Assembly: GCA_027079305.1 (NCBI GenBank)
Contig: JALWVU010000055.1
Location: 434,001 to 498,000 of the forward strand
Direction of reading: 5' to 3'
DNA from: Aquificaceae bacterium
Lineage (GTDB): Bacteria > Aquificota > Aquificia > Aquificales > Aquificaceae
DNA length: 64,000 nucleotides
The notes under the pieces were generated by a model. The model was not told where the DNA came from. It saw only the letters and a list, made by a program, of their open reading frames with translations, and made no database searches. The stretch's first letter is position 1, and every line of letters begins with the position of its first letter. Positions 26,055 through 34,592 of the stretch are shown in pieces. The position numbers and the translations under genes were made by a program.

Positions 26055-27983
26055 ATGGAAGTAGCTAAGGAGCACGAGAACATATTTGCTACAACCTTAA
26101 CAAGAGCCGAAAAACCTTGCCTGATTATCAGTGAAGGGGAAACCTTCATACAGTATGCCTATCCCCTTGACTTTCTCAAAGGATTTGAGGAGATAAGGGC
26201 GATAACCTTTTCCTCTTCCATAAAGGCTGTCCTTGAGATGTTGAGGGGCTTCAGAAAGATTGAACTCTTGATAGGTATAGAGGAACAAGGTGTGGAGATA
26301 GACGCTGTGGTGAAGATAAAGGAAGAGATCTCCACGCTTACGAGAATTCCCAGAGACAGGGAGTTCTCCATCTACCACATACCTAACTGCCACTCAAAGC
26401 TCTACCTTCTCAGCTCTTCCAGTGGAGATAGGAGAGCCATAATGGGGAGCGGAAACCTATCCCAATCCGCATGGTCGGGAAGCCAGGAAGAGATATTCGT
26501 GGTGGTGGACTCTCCTCACCTGATAGATGAACTTGAGGGCTATTATGAGACGCTGAAAGAAAAGGCTAAGGAGCTCTGGGATAGCAGGAAGGCAAGAGAG
26601 GAAGTGGTGAAAACCGCCAAGAAGATGGGACTCAATGTGAATATCAACCTTGAAGAGCCCGTGTCCCTTGAAGAGGTGGTGAAGCAGTCCGAAAAGCTCA
26701 AAGACCTGCCCCTTACCATCTATCTCAAGAACGTCGTGAATATAGTGGATACCTCCGTTCTCAGAAAGGCAAAGGAAAAGAAAACCGAGCTTGACAGGGC
26801 TTTGAAAGTCATAGAGAAGCTGAAAGAAAGAGCTCCGCAGGTGAGACTTGCGGGCAGAGACCTTGAGAAGGTGAAAAACGCCCTCAAGGGTGTAGAGAAA
26901 GAATCTCAGGAATACAAGAACCTTGAGCTTGACCCCGTGAACGGAAACCTGATATACAAAAGCCTGAACGTTATTGACTATCCCCAGAGCAAGGAGAAGG
27001 AAGAGGAAACCGTCCGTGCCCTGAAGGAATACATAGAGCTGTCCGAAGAGTCAAGCGAAGACCATCCACGGCTCATAGGAGAGGCTATAACCTTTGCCTT
27101 CATGTCCCCTCTGATGCACGTAGTCAGAAAGCGTGCGTGGGAAGAGGGCTTTGACCTGAACGCCTATCCCGTTTTTGCCCTCCTCGTGGGAACCGCCAAC
27201 GCAGGAAAAACTACCACGCTGAAGATAATCGCAAAACTCTTAGGAACAAAGAAGCTGAGCTATAGAGAGGTAGCCACCTATCAGAACAGCAGGGCTCCCG
27301 TAATAGACGCCCACCTTCGTTCGGGCGAGCTCATGCCCCTTCTCATAGACGAGGTATCTCCCTCTCACTTCAGGAAGGGCGCCCTTGAGGACGTGCTCAA
27401 GAACGCAAGCGAAGACCCCGGAGTATCCGGAACCTTGATACTGACTTCAAACCTCCAGGAGTTTGAGGGGGAGAGGCAGATACTCAGGAGAGCCTGCTTC
27501 CTGCCCTTTGAGTATCAGGTGCATTCGGGGAGGAAGGTGGACAGGATAGTGAACCACGTGAGCAACGCCCTGTTCTTGAAATTCCTGCGGTCTGTCAAAG
27601 TGGAGGAAATAGTCCCTTCCGAAGACCCTCTGAAGGTGGCAAGGGAGTTCCTTCTGAACGAAGGCGTCCCCGTCCCCGAGTCATACTGCGGTAGCTATGA
27701 GGAAACCATGAAGAAGGGGTGGAGGAAGCTGTATTTGTCCTCTCCAGAGATATTTGAGGAGAAGGTAGTCCCGCACAAGCATGACTCTGACAGGAAGGTA
27801 GTGTGCTTCAAGGTGAGCAAAGAAAAGACAGGCTTCTTAACACCTCTGGACAGCTTTGACAACGGCTTCTTGCAGGGACACTATCTACTTCTCAAAGACA
27901 GATTTCTCGAAGAGGTGGTAAGGCAGAGAGAGAGAAGTGTTATAGATAGAGTCAAAAGGTTCTTCAAGGGCTTATCTTTATAA
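26055..27983 (+). CDS. PLD-like domain fused to P-loop ATPase (possible anti-phage effector)
   Basis: 642 residues. The N-terminal domain (about 10-165) is phospholipase-D-like with a single HKD-type motif, CHSKLYLL followed by IMGSGNLSQSAWSGSQEE. The usual Asp after HxK is not obvious. A helical, charged linker spans about 165-330. The C-terminal ATPase has Walker A VGTANAGKTTT (about 377-387), Walker B PLLIDE and a sensor ILTSNLQE, like AAA+ or superfamily-3 helicases. Such PLD nuclease plus motor fusions fit DNA-targeting defence, but I cannot name this one. GAGGAGGG precedes the ATG. It ends in the basic tail RVKRFFKGLSL. A 34-residue membrane protein starts 2 bases after its stop. Confidence 0.75.
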   Translation: MEVAKEHENIFATTLTRAEKPCLIISEGETFIQYAYPLDFLKGFEEIRAITFSSSIKAVLEMLRGFRKIELLIGIEEQGVEIDAVVKIKEEISTLTRIPRDREFSIYHIPNCHSKLYLLSSSSGDRRAIMGSGNLSQSAWSGSQEEIFVVVDSPHLIDELEGYYETLKEKAKELWDSRKAREEVVKTAKKMGLNVNINLEEPVSLEEVVKQSEKLKDLPLTIYLKNVVNIVDTSVLRKAKEKKTELDRALKVIEKLKERAPQVRLAGRDLEKVKNALKGVEKESQEYKNLELDPVNGNLIYKSLNVIDYPQSKEKEEETVRALKEYIELSEESSEDHPRLIGEAITFAFMSPLMHVVRKRAWEEGFDLNAYPVFALLVGTANAGKTTTLKIIAKLLGTKKLSYREVATYQNSRAPVIDAHLRSGELMPLLIDEVSPSHFRKGALEDVLKNASEDPGVSGTLILTSNLQEFEGERQILRRACFLPFEYQVHSGRKVDRIVNHVSNALFLKFLRSVKVEEIVPSEDPLKVAREFLLNEGVPVPESYCGSYEETMKKGWRKLYLSSPEIFEEKVVPHKHDSDRKVVCFKVSKEKTGFLTPLDSFDNGFLQGHYLLLKDRFLEEVVRQRERSVIDRVKRFFKGLSL

Positions 27984-27985
27984 CC

Positions 27986-28090
27986 ATGACCCAGGACGAA
28001 CTCCTTTACTACGCTATCCTGATGATAGGTCCAGCTCTTGTATTTCTTGGGATTATCCTCTTTGCAAAGCCGGAGGGGAAGAAGACATGA
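27986..28090 (+). CDS. Small single-pass membrane protein (34 aa)
   Basis: Starts MTQDELLYYAILMIGPALVF and ends FAKPEGKKT, with one hydrophobic helix (about 8-26) between charged ends. It begins two bases after the PLD-ATPase stop, so it is probably co-translated with it. No family recognised. It may be a membrane toxin or an anchor for the ATPase; the sequence cannot decide. Confidence 0.5.
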   Translation: MTQDELLYYAILMIGPALVFLGIILFAKPEGKKT

Positions 28091-28158
28091 AAGATCTAAT
28101 AGGCATGATAGGGATACTGCCCTGATTATATAGAGTTCTATCGCCCGCTTCTTTCGCT

Positions 28159-28263
28159 TTATCCTTCACTCCCCATCTCCCTGCGGGAATACCACACCAA
28201 AAACAACGCAACCGCTATGACTCCCGAAGCTACGAGGAAGTATCCCAGAGTGTAGTCGCTCAT
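28159..28263 (-). CDS. Small single-pass membrane protein (34 aa), convergent
   Basis: MSDYTLGYFLVASGVIAVAL followed by FLVWYSRREMGSEG: one helix and a basic-acidic tail. A TATATT box lies 7 bases before the ATG, so it may be leaderless. It has the same size as the 34-residue gene 70 bases away on the other strand. A longer frame to 28,341 adds Arg-rich residues without a ribosome site; I prefer the short form. Confidence 0.45.
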   Translation of the reverse strand: MSDYTLGYFLVASGVIAVALFLVWYSRREMGSEG

Positions 28264-28345
28264 AGTGAACAATATACGCCCGCCGATAGTGTTGCGGTAA
28301 GCCAAGGGCCGAATAACGAAACGCCTCTTTCCCCTTGCCAATCAA

Positions 28346-29392
28346 GTGCAGGGAAAACACCTTACTTATATGCGAAACACTCAGGAACTCATAGACCGCA
28401 GAAGAAAACTCCTTGAGTCTTTGGGCGGTCTTCCCGAGCCCGTAGTTAGGAACGAAGAGTGGCTCTACCTTTTGGGAGAGGAGACGAGAAACTCCATACT
28501 CATAGAGGGCTACTTCGTATCAGAGAAGGAGTTTGAAAAAGCCCTCAAGGCGGGAAAGCCTGAGACAAGGAACATGGAGGTCGCCCTTAACTACTTCAAG
28601 ACCGCCCTTTTCGTTTACGGGCTCGCCTACGAAAACTTCAAGTCCGGGGAGTTCCTCTTCTCAGAGTCGCTCATAAAGCAGATAAACAAAGGAGTGACGG
28701 GAGAGTTTGGAGACTACCGCAGGGGTGACATAGCAATCCTGGGAGCGAAGATAAGTCCCCCTTCCCCCTTTCACGTGCCCGATTGGATGAGACTGTATGT
28801 GGGGTGGGTCAAAGAGCATTTTGCTGATGAAGACTTTATAGAGTTCCTCGCAAAGGGGCACGTCCTCTTTGAGTGCATACACCCCTTCCCCGACGGGAAC
28901 GGAAGGACGGGGAGGATAATCCTTAACTACTTTCTTCTTTCCAAGGGTTTTCCGCCGGTCGTTATAAAGGGAGACAAAGAAAGCAGGGAAAGATACATAA
29001 GGGCTCTTCAAATAGCAGAAGAACCTCTCAGGGAAGTTATTGAAGGACGACCGGGCAAAGAAAGGCTTGAAGAAGCCCTCGGGGAAATGGACATCAGGCT
29101 CATGAAGGAGATTATTGAGGAGTCCCTCATAAGGAGTCTTGACACAATCCTCGCTTTTACGCTTGAGAGGAAGCTCGGCATAACCTTGAAGCCCTCTTCA
29201 GAGGTCGCAAAAGAGCTCGGATACTCCCCCGACAGCATAAGGGAGCTCGTGAGGAGGGGCTACTTCATAGCTGTAAAGAGAGGAAAGACGTGGTTTACAA
29301 GTCCAGAGCTTGACGTGAGGAAGATGGAAGAAGCCTCCGGAGCGGTCAAGAGAGCCAGAAAGAGCTACAGGAACAATCTCAGGAGGATGTGA
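28346..29392 (+). CDS. Fic-domain adenylyltransferase with N-terminal inhibitory helix
   Basis: 348 residues. The Fic core motif IHPFPDGNGRTGRIILNYFL is complete, including the catalytic His. An N-terminal inhibitory motif SILIEG fits (S/T)xxxE(G/N), so it is a self-inhibited class II Fic. A flap region precedes the core. The C-terminal part (about 285-345) carries a helix-turn-helix-like segment, SSEVAKELGYSPDSIRELVR, that reads like an excisionase fold. It would transfer AMP to a protein hydroxyl. An alternative ATG lies 8 codons in. It ends in the basic tail SYRNNLRRM. No separate antitoxin is adjacent. Confidence 0.88.
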   Translation: MQGKHLTYMRNTQELIDRRRKLLESLGGLPEPVVRNEEWLYLLGEETRNSILIEGYFVSEKEFEKALKAGKPETRNMEVALNYFKTALFVYGLAYENFKSGEFLFSESLIKQINKGVTGEFGDYRRGDIAILGAKISPPSPFHVPDWMRLYVGWVKEHFADEDFIEFLAKGHVLFECIHPFPDGNGRTGRIILNYFLLSKGFPPVVIKGDKESRERYIRALQIAEEPLREVIEGRPGKERLEEALGEMDIRLMKEIIEESLIRSLDTILAFTLERKLGITLKPSSEVAKELGYSPDSIRELVRRGYFIAVKRGKTWFTSPELDVRKMEEASGAVKRARKSYRNNLRRM

Positions 29393-29413
29393 ACGATTTT
29401 CCTGCTCCCTCTC

Positions 29414-29419
29414 TATAAT
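29414..29419 (+). promoter_or_regulatory. -10 box (TATAAT) before the 29,464 gene
   Basis: Perfect TATAAT after the pyrimidine-rich CTCCCTCTC. The same local arrangement precedes the genes at 31,442, 33,207 and 48,720, which supports a real promoter. Confidence 0.5.
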
Positions 29420-29463
29420 AAAACTGCAGGAAAGCAAGAAGGAGGATAGCAAGGAACTCTGGC

Positions 29464-30087
29464 ATGCTCTTCGACGAAGAGAAATTCAAGCACGTCCACG
29501 ACCTGCCCGCAAGAGTCAGAGAAGCAATAGAAGAAAGCGGGATAAACGTGACAGGGAGCGGGGAAATAGAACAAAAAAGGGAGGAACTTGAGAGCCTTCT
29601 TGAAGGAGACGGCATAGAGGCCGAGATAGAAGTAGATCTCAAGACGGCTACGCTTCACGTCTTTGTTTTCGCAGTGGACGAGAAGAAGGCGGAAGAGCCT
29701 GTGGAGACGAGCTATCTCTTGCCCGTTGTTGCGGGGGAAAGAGTAGCTGAAGCGATCGCAACTCTGCCAGGCGAGATAAGACTCAACGATCTTGACAAGT
29801 TTGTAGATGAACTGAAAGATAAGATTTGCCAAAACCTGGAAATGGAGAGAAGGGAAGTTAGTATAAAACTGGATGAGGATAGCTATTCGGTGCAGGTGTT
29901 CTTGGGGAGAGGAGATAATCTCGTTGAGTGTAAGTTTCCTCTTATCCCTGTATCCTTTGCGGTTCCGCAGACTATCGGCGTCAAAGATGATCTGCGGGGT
30001 GAGATCAAGCCCGTGGACGTTCCCAGCTATCCGAGACACCGTGCGAGGGGCAACGGAAACAAAATGAGGAGAGTTGTTCGAAGGTGA
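29464..30087 (+). CDS. Hypothetical acidic protein with basic C-terminal tail
   Basis: 207 residues, not recognised. An acidic N-terminal half (many Glu/Asp) and beta-rich middle (ATLHVFVFAVDEKK, VSIKLDEDSYSVQVFLG) end in a strongly basic tail, RARGNGNKMRRVVRR. No signal peptide or membrane helix. It precedes the first Trp-repeat gene by 71 bases and has its own promoter-like TATAAT. Other Trp-repeat genes are also preceded or followed by unrecognised acidic proteins, so it may be a partner of that family. Confidence 0.6.
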   Translation: MLFDEEKFKHVHDLPARVREAIEESGINVTGSGEIEQKREELESLLEGDGIEAEIEVDLKTATLHVFVFAVDEKKAEEPVETSYLLPVVAGERVAEAIATLPGEIRLNDLDKFVDELKDKICQNLEMERREVSIKLDEDSYSVQVFLGRGDNLVECKFPLIPVSFAVPQTIGVKDDLRGEIKPVDVPSYPRHRARGNGNKMRRVVRR

Positions 30088-30158
30088 AGAAATAGGTTGA
30101 GGATTTTGAACAATTTGAAGCCGTCGCCTGTAAAATTTGTGGTAGGAGGGCAGGAAAG

Positions 30159-31187
30159 ATGGTCGATGTTGAAAAGCTAAAGCAGATAGGCTGGGACAAT
30201 CCGGAAGAGGCGTATAAGTGGTATGACGCCGGTTGGGACGATCTCGAGGAAGCCCTGAGGTGGAGATAGGCTGGGTGGGGAAGACAGCTTTCAGCTGAAG
30301 AATTCAGAAACCTGGTCAGATACAACAGCTACATTCCAAAGGAAAAAACAGAGGAGCATCTTCTTACAGAAATAATAGATGCCTGTTTGCTTCGGTATGA
30401 GGTAGGCTGGGAAGACCCTGAGGAGGCTTACAAGTGGTATCTCATAGAAGCGGTAGCTCCTCAAGATGCACTCGCCCTTCATAACGCTGGGTGGGGCGTA
30501 GAAGAAGCTCTGGAGTGGCTGGGTGCTCACTACGATCGCACGGATAAGGTTGGAGAGTTCTGGCTCGACCGCCCGCAGGAGGCCCTGAAATGGAAAGAGA
30601 CCGGATGGGAGAACGCAAAAGAGGCTTATGAATGGATACGGGCGGGATGGAGTGATCCGGAAGAGGCGATGAAGTGGAAGAAGACTTGGAGTGGATGGGA
30701 GGAAATGGTGAAGGAGGTATATCCACCCGAATCTGGCCTTAAACCGTCAGAAGCACTCGTCGTGGCGGTCGGAGTAATGGCAGAATCTCCCAAGCGTCTC
30801 CACCTCCTCAAAGAGTCCGGCTGGAGCGATCCGAAGGAAGCCCTCAGGTGGCTCTTGCAATCTTATTCGTGGGCGGGGAATGATGCAGATTTGGCCAAGG
30901 CCTACGAGTGGTATAACGCAGGCTGGGACAATCCAGAGGAAGCGTATAGGTGGTATGACGCTGGATGGGAAAATGCGAAGGAGGCCTTGAGGTGGAAGAA
31001 GGCGGGATTCTGGGATCCTGAGGTTGCTTTCGAGTGGAAGAAGACCGGCCTGTGGAACAAAAGCGACCTCGAGGAGCTGAAAGTAGCCAGCAGGGCTTAC
31101 TACGTTTTGGGCATAAAGGATCCTCATGAGGCCAAGCGAATGGCGAAGTCAATAGTGAAAAACCGTGGCAGGAATGTGGGAAGGTAA
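30159..31187 (+). pseudogene. Trp-repeat protein copy 1, interrupted by in-frame TAG
   Basis: The frame from ATG 30159 (GGAGGG upstream) reads IGWDNPEEAYKWYDAGWDDL, then hits TAG at 30267-30269. It continues in the same frame for about 305 more codons to a normal stop. The intact paralogue at 48,720 has Glu at the matching position (RWHEAGWGRQLS against RWR-stop-AGWGRQLS), so one base change GAG to TAG explains it. The repeat unit is xAGWxDPxEAxxWY, 14 residues, about ten copies. The C-terminus (LGIKDPHEAKRMAKSIV) also matches copy 3. A start after the stop could still give a shorter protein. Confidence 0.75.
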
Positions 31188-31204
31188 GGGGCGGAGGCCC
31201 TGAA

Positions 31205-31374
31205 ATGCTGTATGTGAAGGTAGACGGCGTTCTTGGGGACGGGAATGTAAAAAATGGAAGCGTCAGGCTTGGATAGACTACGATGAGAAAAATAACGTGG
31301 TTGCGGTGGAGATACTGGACTTCAGCAAGAGAGCTGAGAAAAGCTTTTCCATTCCTATAGCGGTATCCTCCTGA
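31205..31374 (+). pseudogene. DUF2283 remnant
   Basis: MLYVKVDGVLGDG begins in one frame and stops at TAG. The adjoining frame then gives the DUF2283 hallmark IDYDEKNNVVAVEILDFSKR and ends SIPIAVSS. One small frameshift therefore separates the halves. An intact DUF2283 gene occurs at 36,659. DUF2283 proteins are small and often sit in toxin-antitoxin style pairs. Confidence 0.65.
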
Positions 31375-31411
31375 AACCACCTGTAAGCGAAACAGAACCA
31401 AGCCCCCTCAC

Positions 31412-31417
31412 TATAAT
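31412..31417 (+). promoter_or_regulatory. -10 box (TATAAT) before the 31,442 gene
   Basis: Perfect TATAAT following CCCCCTCAC, 25 bases before the ATG, with the island's typical purine-rich ribosome site between. Confidence 0.5.
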
Positions 31418-31441
31418 CCTCCGAAAGAGGAGGAGTGGGAG

Positions 31442-32167
31442 ATGGAAAAGAACAGGATCATCTATTCTGTGCTTGCTGACGACGAGAAGGTGTCCATAGG
31501 GATTGCGGACAGACTGACGGGCGGGACTTCCAGATTAACCATAGCCAGAGACGGGCAGGTCAAGACCTCTTTTTCTCAGAAGGATCACCCTTATGCGAAT
31601 GCTGACATACTCATAGAAAGTTCTTTTTCTGTCGAGAAGCTCTCAAAACTCCTTGCCACTATCCCAGGTGTGAAGGCGCTCAACGTGGAGTTCCCGGACA
31701 CAGGGATGAAATTCAGCTACGTGAGCGGAGCCGAGCCCGTGTGCATAGTGTCGAGCCAAGAGGGGGAGGAGATACACAGGGGCTTCGATGCAGTTGAGAG
31801 TATCTACGTTCTGGTGGACAGGCTTTGCACAGAGGAGATGGACGAGCTTGAGAGGATACACAGACAGCCAGAGGAGGTGAGGATAACGGCGGTCGTGGCG
31901 GACGAACAGGGCAACAACACGGTCTTCAAGCTCTCCAGGGATAAGGAGTTCAATTGGTCGGTGGCGGTAAGCAAGGGCGAAGATAAAAGACTCACTCAAG
32001 ATTACGAGCCGGGCACCCTCACGGCCGAGGAAGAAGCCCACAGGATACTTAGGCTTCTTCTGGAAGATCTCAGCCTTCAGTATTACACCTTCTATCCCGT
32101 AAAAAAGTCCAAGGCGCCCGAACAAGCTAAAGAGAACAAAAGAACAAGGATGGGCCCGAGGATGTAA
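31442..32167 (+). CDS. Hypothetical protein, operon partner of AbiEii-like gene
   Basis: 241 residues, no recognised family. Alternating strands and acidic helices (IIYSVLADDEKVSIGIADRL, ILIESSFSVEKLSKLLATI). No membrane segment. A GAGGAG ribosome site precedes the ATG. Ends in a basic/Pro tail KENKRTRMGPRM. It starts 25 bases after a TATAAT box and lies 9 bases before an AbiEii-like toxin gene, the position an antitoxin would take, but it shows no wHTH of AbiEi. Confidence 0.6.
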   Translation: MEKNRIIYSVLADDEKVSIGIADRLTGGTSRLTIARDGQVKTSFSQKDHPYANADILIESSFSVEKLSKLLATIPGVKALNVEFPDTGMKFSYVSGAEPVCIVSSQEGEEIHRGFDAVESIYVLVDRLCTEEMDELERIHRQPEEVRITAVVADEQGNNTVFKLSRDKEFNWSVAVSKGEDKRLTQDYEPGTLTAEEEAHRILRLLLEDLSLQYYTFYPVKKSKAPEQAKENKRTRMGPRM

Positions 32168-32176
32168 ATTATCTTT

Positions 32177-33124
32177 ATGGACTCCTTCAGGCTCACGAAG
32201 GCTTCTCAAGAGGAGCTAAAAGAATACAGGGAGAAGGTCATCCCCCTTCAGGACAGGATATTTTCCGCCCTTGCTCCTCTGGGAGAGGCTATATATCTCA
32301 CGGGCGGAACAGCCCTTGCGAGGTTTTACTATAACCACAGGATTTCGGAAGACCTTGACTTCTTTACTAAAGAGACTGACCTAAAGGTTCTCGGCTCTAA
32401 TATCGTAGAGAAACTAAAGAAGGCAGGATTTGAGGTTGAGGTTGTCCTTCAGTCCGAATACTTCCTTAGAGTATTCGTAAACGGCTACAAGTTAGAGCTT
32501 GCCACGGAGTTCAACCATCACGGAGAGCTTATAAAGACCGAACACGGCATATACGTGAACAACCTTGAAGACATAGGAGCGAACAAGATAACAGCATGGG
32601 AAGACAGGGCGGAGCTGAGAGACTTGATTGACCTTTACTACATAACCAGAGACATTCCTCTCCAGAGGCTCTTTGCAATAGCGGACAAGAAGAGAGTCCC
32701 CGTGGCTTACGAGAGGTTCCTCGCCATAAACACCCAGGGAATACAGGGAGAGGTTTTACTTATAAGTGAAATTTCCCAGGAGGAACTTGCCGACTTTCTA
32801 AAGACACTTACCGAGGCAGTAAAGAACAACCTCAAAAAAAAAGAAGAAGAGGCTTTCAGAGAGGTAGATAAATACGTCTCAAGGCTCCTGTGGGACTTTC
32901 CCAAGAAGAGCAGACGCATATCTCCCGACACCATTCCCATCCTGAGAAGGAGAATAGAGAAGGTATCCCTTCCCATCCGCAGGGCTGTGGAGAGGGCTAT
33001 CGCTCAAAGGGGGCTTCCGGAAGAGACCGTCAGGGCGATAAGAGAGGCGAGGGAAGGGAAGAACGTGAGAGGGATTACACTTGAGGAGCTGAGGGAGATA
33101 GCTGGGCTGAGGGGAAAGGAGTGA
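32177..33124 (+). CDS. AbiEii/AbiGii-family nucleotidyltransferase toxin
   Basis: 315 residues. The nucleotidyltransferase signature IYLTGGTALARFYYNHRISE is followed by DLDFF, which supplies the GG and D-x-D metal site. Later KLELATEF gives the third acidic position, and IGANKITAWEDRAELRDLID is the conserved helix of this family. AbiEii toxins use NTP to modify RNA or other targets in abortive phage defence. A C-terminal extension (about 245-315) rich in Arg/Glu is unlike the minimal family. It is 9 bases after an unrecognised gene and ends inside palindrome 1. Confidence 0.85.
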   Translation: MDSFRLTKASQEELKEYREKVIPLQDRIFSALAPLGEAIYLTGGTALARFYYNHRISEDLDFFTKETDLKVLGSNIVEKLKKAGFEVEVVLQSEYFLRVFVNGYKLELATEFNHHGELIKTEHGIYVNNLEDIGANKITAWEDRAELRDLIDLYYITRDIPLQRLFAIADKKRVPVAYERFLAINTQGIQGEVLLISEISQEELADFLKTLTEAVKNNLKKKEEEAFREVDKYVSRLLWDFPKKSRRISPDTIPILRRRIEKVSLPIRRAVERAIAQRGLPEETVRAIREAREGKNVRGITLEELREIAGLRGKE

Positions 33125-33148
33125 GTTGGGAATAATTTGTCCCAACTC
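33123..33148. promoter_or_regulatory. Island palindrome 1 (TTGGGA-N8-TCCCAA)
   Basis: GAGTTGGGA and TCCCAACTC flank ATAATTTG: a perfect 9-base inverted repeat, overlapping the stop of the AbiEii gene. It lies 35 bases before a TATAAT and about 60 before the next start. First of six copies in the island. Confidence 0.8.
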
Positions 33149-33179
33149 TTCTTGCTGAACGAAATTACCACCCTTTCTC

Positions 33180-33185
33180 TATAAT
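33180..33185 (+). promoter_or_regulatory. -10 box (TATAAT) before the 33,207 operon
   Basis: Perfect TATAAT in the block GAACGAAATT...CCCTTTCTCTATAATCCCC, which is nearly repeated before 48,720. The ATG is 22 bases after the box. Confidence 0.6.
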
Positions 33186-33206
33186 CCCCAGAAAGGAGGG
33201 CTGGAG

Positions 33207-33758
33207 ATGGAAGAAAGAAGGCCGGAGATACCGCTGTTTGGAGAACATCTGTGGCTCAAGGAAGAGGTAAGATACGATCCCGGAAGGGACGCCCTGACCG
33301 GCTACGACGGGTGCTATTACATAGAGGTCGACTTTGAAAGAGGGATTGTGAAAGGCAAAAGGCTTGGCATCCTTGAGGTCTTTGAGGACGGCACGATTCA
33401 GTTCAGGGACGGAGAGAACTACAAGGATGCGGTTGAGGACGTGGAAACGCTAAAAGAACGCTACTATCTGCTTGATAACGGGTTAGAGTGGGAGGATGAC
33501 GAGCTGTGGCGTGATTGGGAGAACGCCTCTACGCTTGAAGAGGTTGCGGAGGTTATTAAGAAATACGGGGACAGAGAAGAAGGGTCATACTACCTGACCG
33601 CCTACGAACCGGACGAGATAGACCTTGATGAGCTTGACAAAAATACTCTCACGGAGCTTTACAAATTAGCAGGGAAGGATGCTCCTGAGAGGGATACCGA
33701 GCAGAAGCAGGACGTCAAAAGCAAGAAGAGGAAATACAACAGGGGCATGAGCCTGTAG
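33207..33758 (+). CDS. Hypothetical acidic protein preceding Trp-repeat gene
   Basis: 183 residues, unrecognised. Strand-rich N-terminus (YYIEVDFERGIVKGKRLGIL), then an acidic helical half (WEDDELWRDWENASTLEEVA). Ends with the basic tail KSKKRKYNRGMSL. GGAGGGCTGGAG precedes the ATG. First gene of a six-gene operon that continues with Trp-repeat copy 2 after 10 bases. The expressed unit follows palindrome 1. Confidence 0.6.
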   Translation: MEERRPEIPLFGEHLWLKEEVRYDPGRDALTGYDGCYYIEVDFERGIVKGKRLGILEVFEDGTIQFRDGENYKDAVEDVETLKERYYLLDNGLEWEDDELWRDWENASTLEEVAEVIKKYGDREEGSYYLTAYEPDEIDLDELDKNTLTELYKLAGKDAPERDTEQKQDVKSKKRKYNRGMSL

Positions 33759-33768
33759 GAGGTGAACC

Positions 33769-34575
33769 ATGTTTTCAGAAAGGCTTAAGAGAGAGTGGCG
33801 TGAAGCGGGTTGGGACAACCTTGAAGAGGCAGAGAGGTGGCACGAGGCCGGTTGGAGTGATCCAGCAGAAGCTTACGAGTGGTATGACGCCGGGTGGAGA
33901 GATCCTCACGAAGCCTACGAATGGTATGCCGGCGATTGGGACAATCCTTACGTGGCCTATGAGTGGCATGAGGTAGAGGGCATCCTGAACGAAAGGTGGG
34001 AAGAGAAGGGAGAGGCTTACAGGTGGTATATAGCGGGCTGGGATGATCCCGGCGAAGCTCTGGCCTGGAGGAGTGCTGGTTGGACCGACGCTGAAGAGGC
34101 TCTAATGTGGTATCAGGCCGGTTGGGGAGACCCGGTAGAAGCGAGGGATTGGCATGATGCCGGATGGAATGACGGCGAGGAAGCCCTGAAGTGGAAAGAA
34201 ATGGGCTGGGACAATCCTGAGAGAGCTTTTGAATGGTTTGAGGAAGGCTGGGAGAACCCGGAGGAGGCTATGAGGTGGTCTTCTCTGTGGGCCGACCCGG
34301 AGGAAGCCTTGAAGTGGAAGAAAGCAGGGTTTGAAGACCCAGAGCTTGCCGAGGCGTGGCGTGTTGCGGGCTGGGAAGATCCTGAAGAAGCTCTTGAGTG
34401 GCACGAGGCCGGCTGGAAGTGGGCTCCTGAGGTCGCAAAGAAACTCAGCGAGGCGGTCGGAGAGGTCAGCGGTAAGGCTGTGAACAAAATTGTGGAGGCT
34501 GTAGAGGAGGTGCTTGCCTCTGAAATGGAAAGCCCCGGTCGGTCGGTCAGAAAAGGACGCCTACTTTCTCCTTAG
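33769..34575 (+). CDS. Trp-repeat protein copy 2 (intact)
   Basis: 268 residues made of about thirteen units of a 14-residue repeat, xAGWxDPxEAxxWY (for example EAGWSDPAEAYEWY, DAGWRDPHEAYEWY, VAGWEDPEEALEWH). Two conserved Trp per unit and a Pro at the start of the helix suggest a short turn-helix solenoid. A C-terminal helical region (about 225-255, VAKKLSEAVGEVSGKAVNKI) and a basic tail VRKGRLLSP follow. No enzyme motif, signal peptide or membrane helix. GGAGGTGAACC precedes the ATG. I know no named domain of this form; a protein-binding scaffold is inference. Second gene in the operon that starts at 33,207. Confidence 0.8.
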   Translation: MFSERLKREWREAGWDNLEEAERWHEAGWSDPAEAYEWYDAGWRDPHEAYEWYAGDWDNPYVAYEWHEVEGILNERWEEKGEAYRWYIAGWDDPGEALAWRSAGWTDAEEALMWYQAGWGDPVEARDWHDAGWNDGEEALKWKEMGWDNPERAFEWFEEGWENPEEAMRWSSLWADPEEALKWKKAGFEDPELAEAWRVAGWEDPEEALEWHEAGWKWAPEVAKKLSEAVGEVSGKAVNKIVEAVEEVLASEMESPGRSVRKGRLLSP

Positions 34576-34592
34576 AAGAGAATAATGACACT

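Noticed and set aside
33123-33148. Island palindromes as simple Rho-independent terminators
   Set aside because: No T-run follows the arms, the stem is A/T-rich in its centre, and copies 5 and 6 are not at the end of an intact gene.
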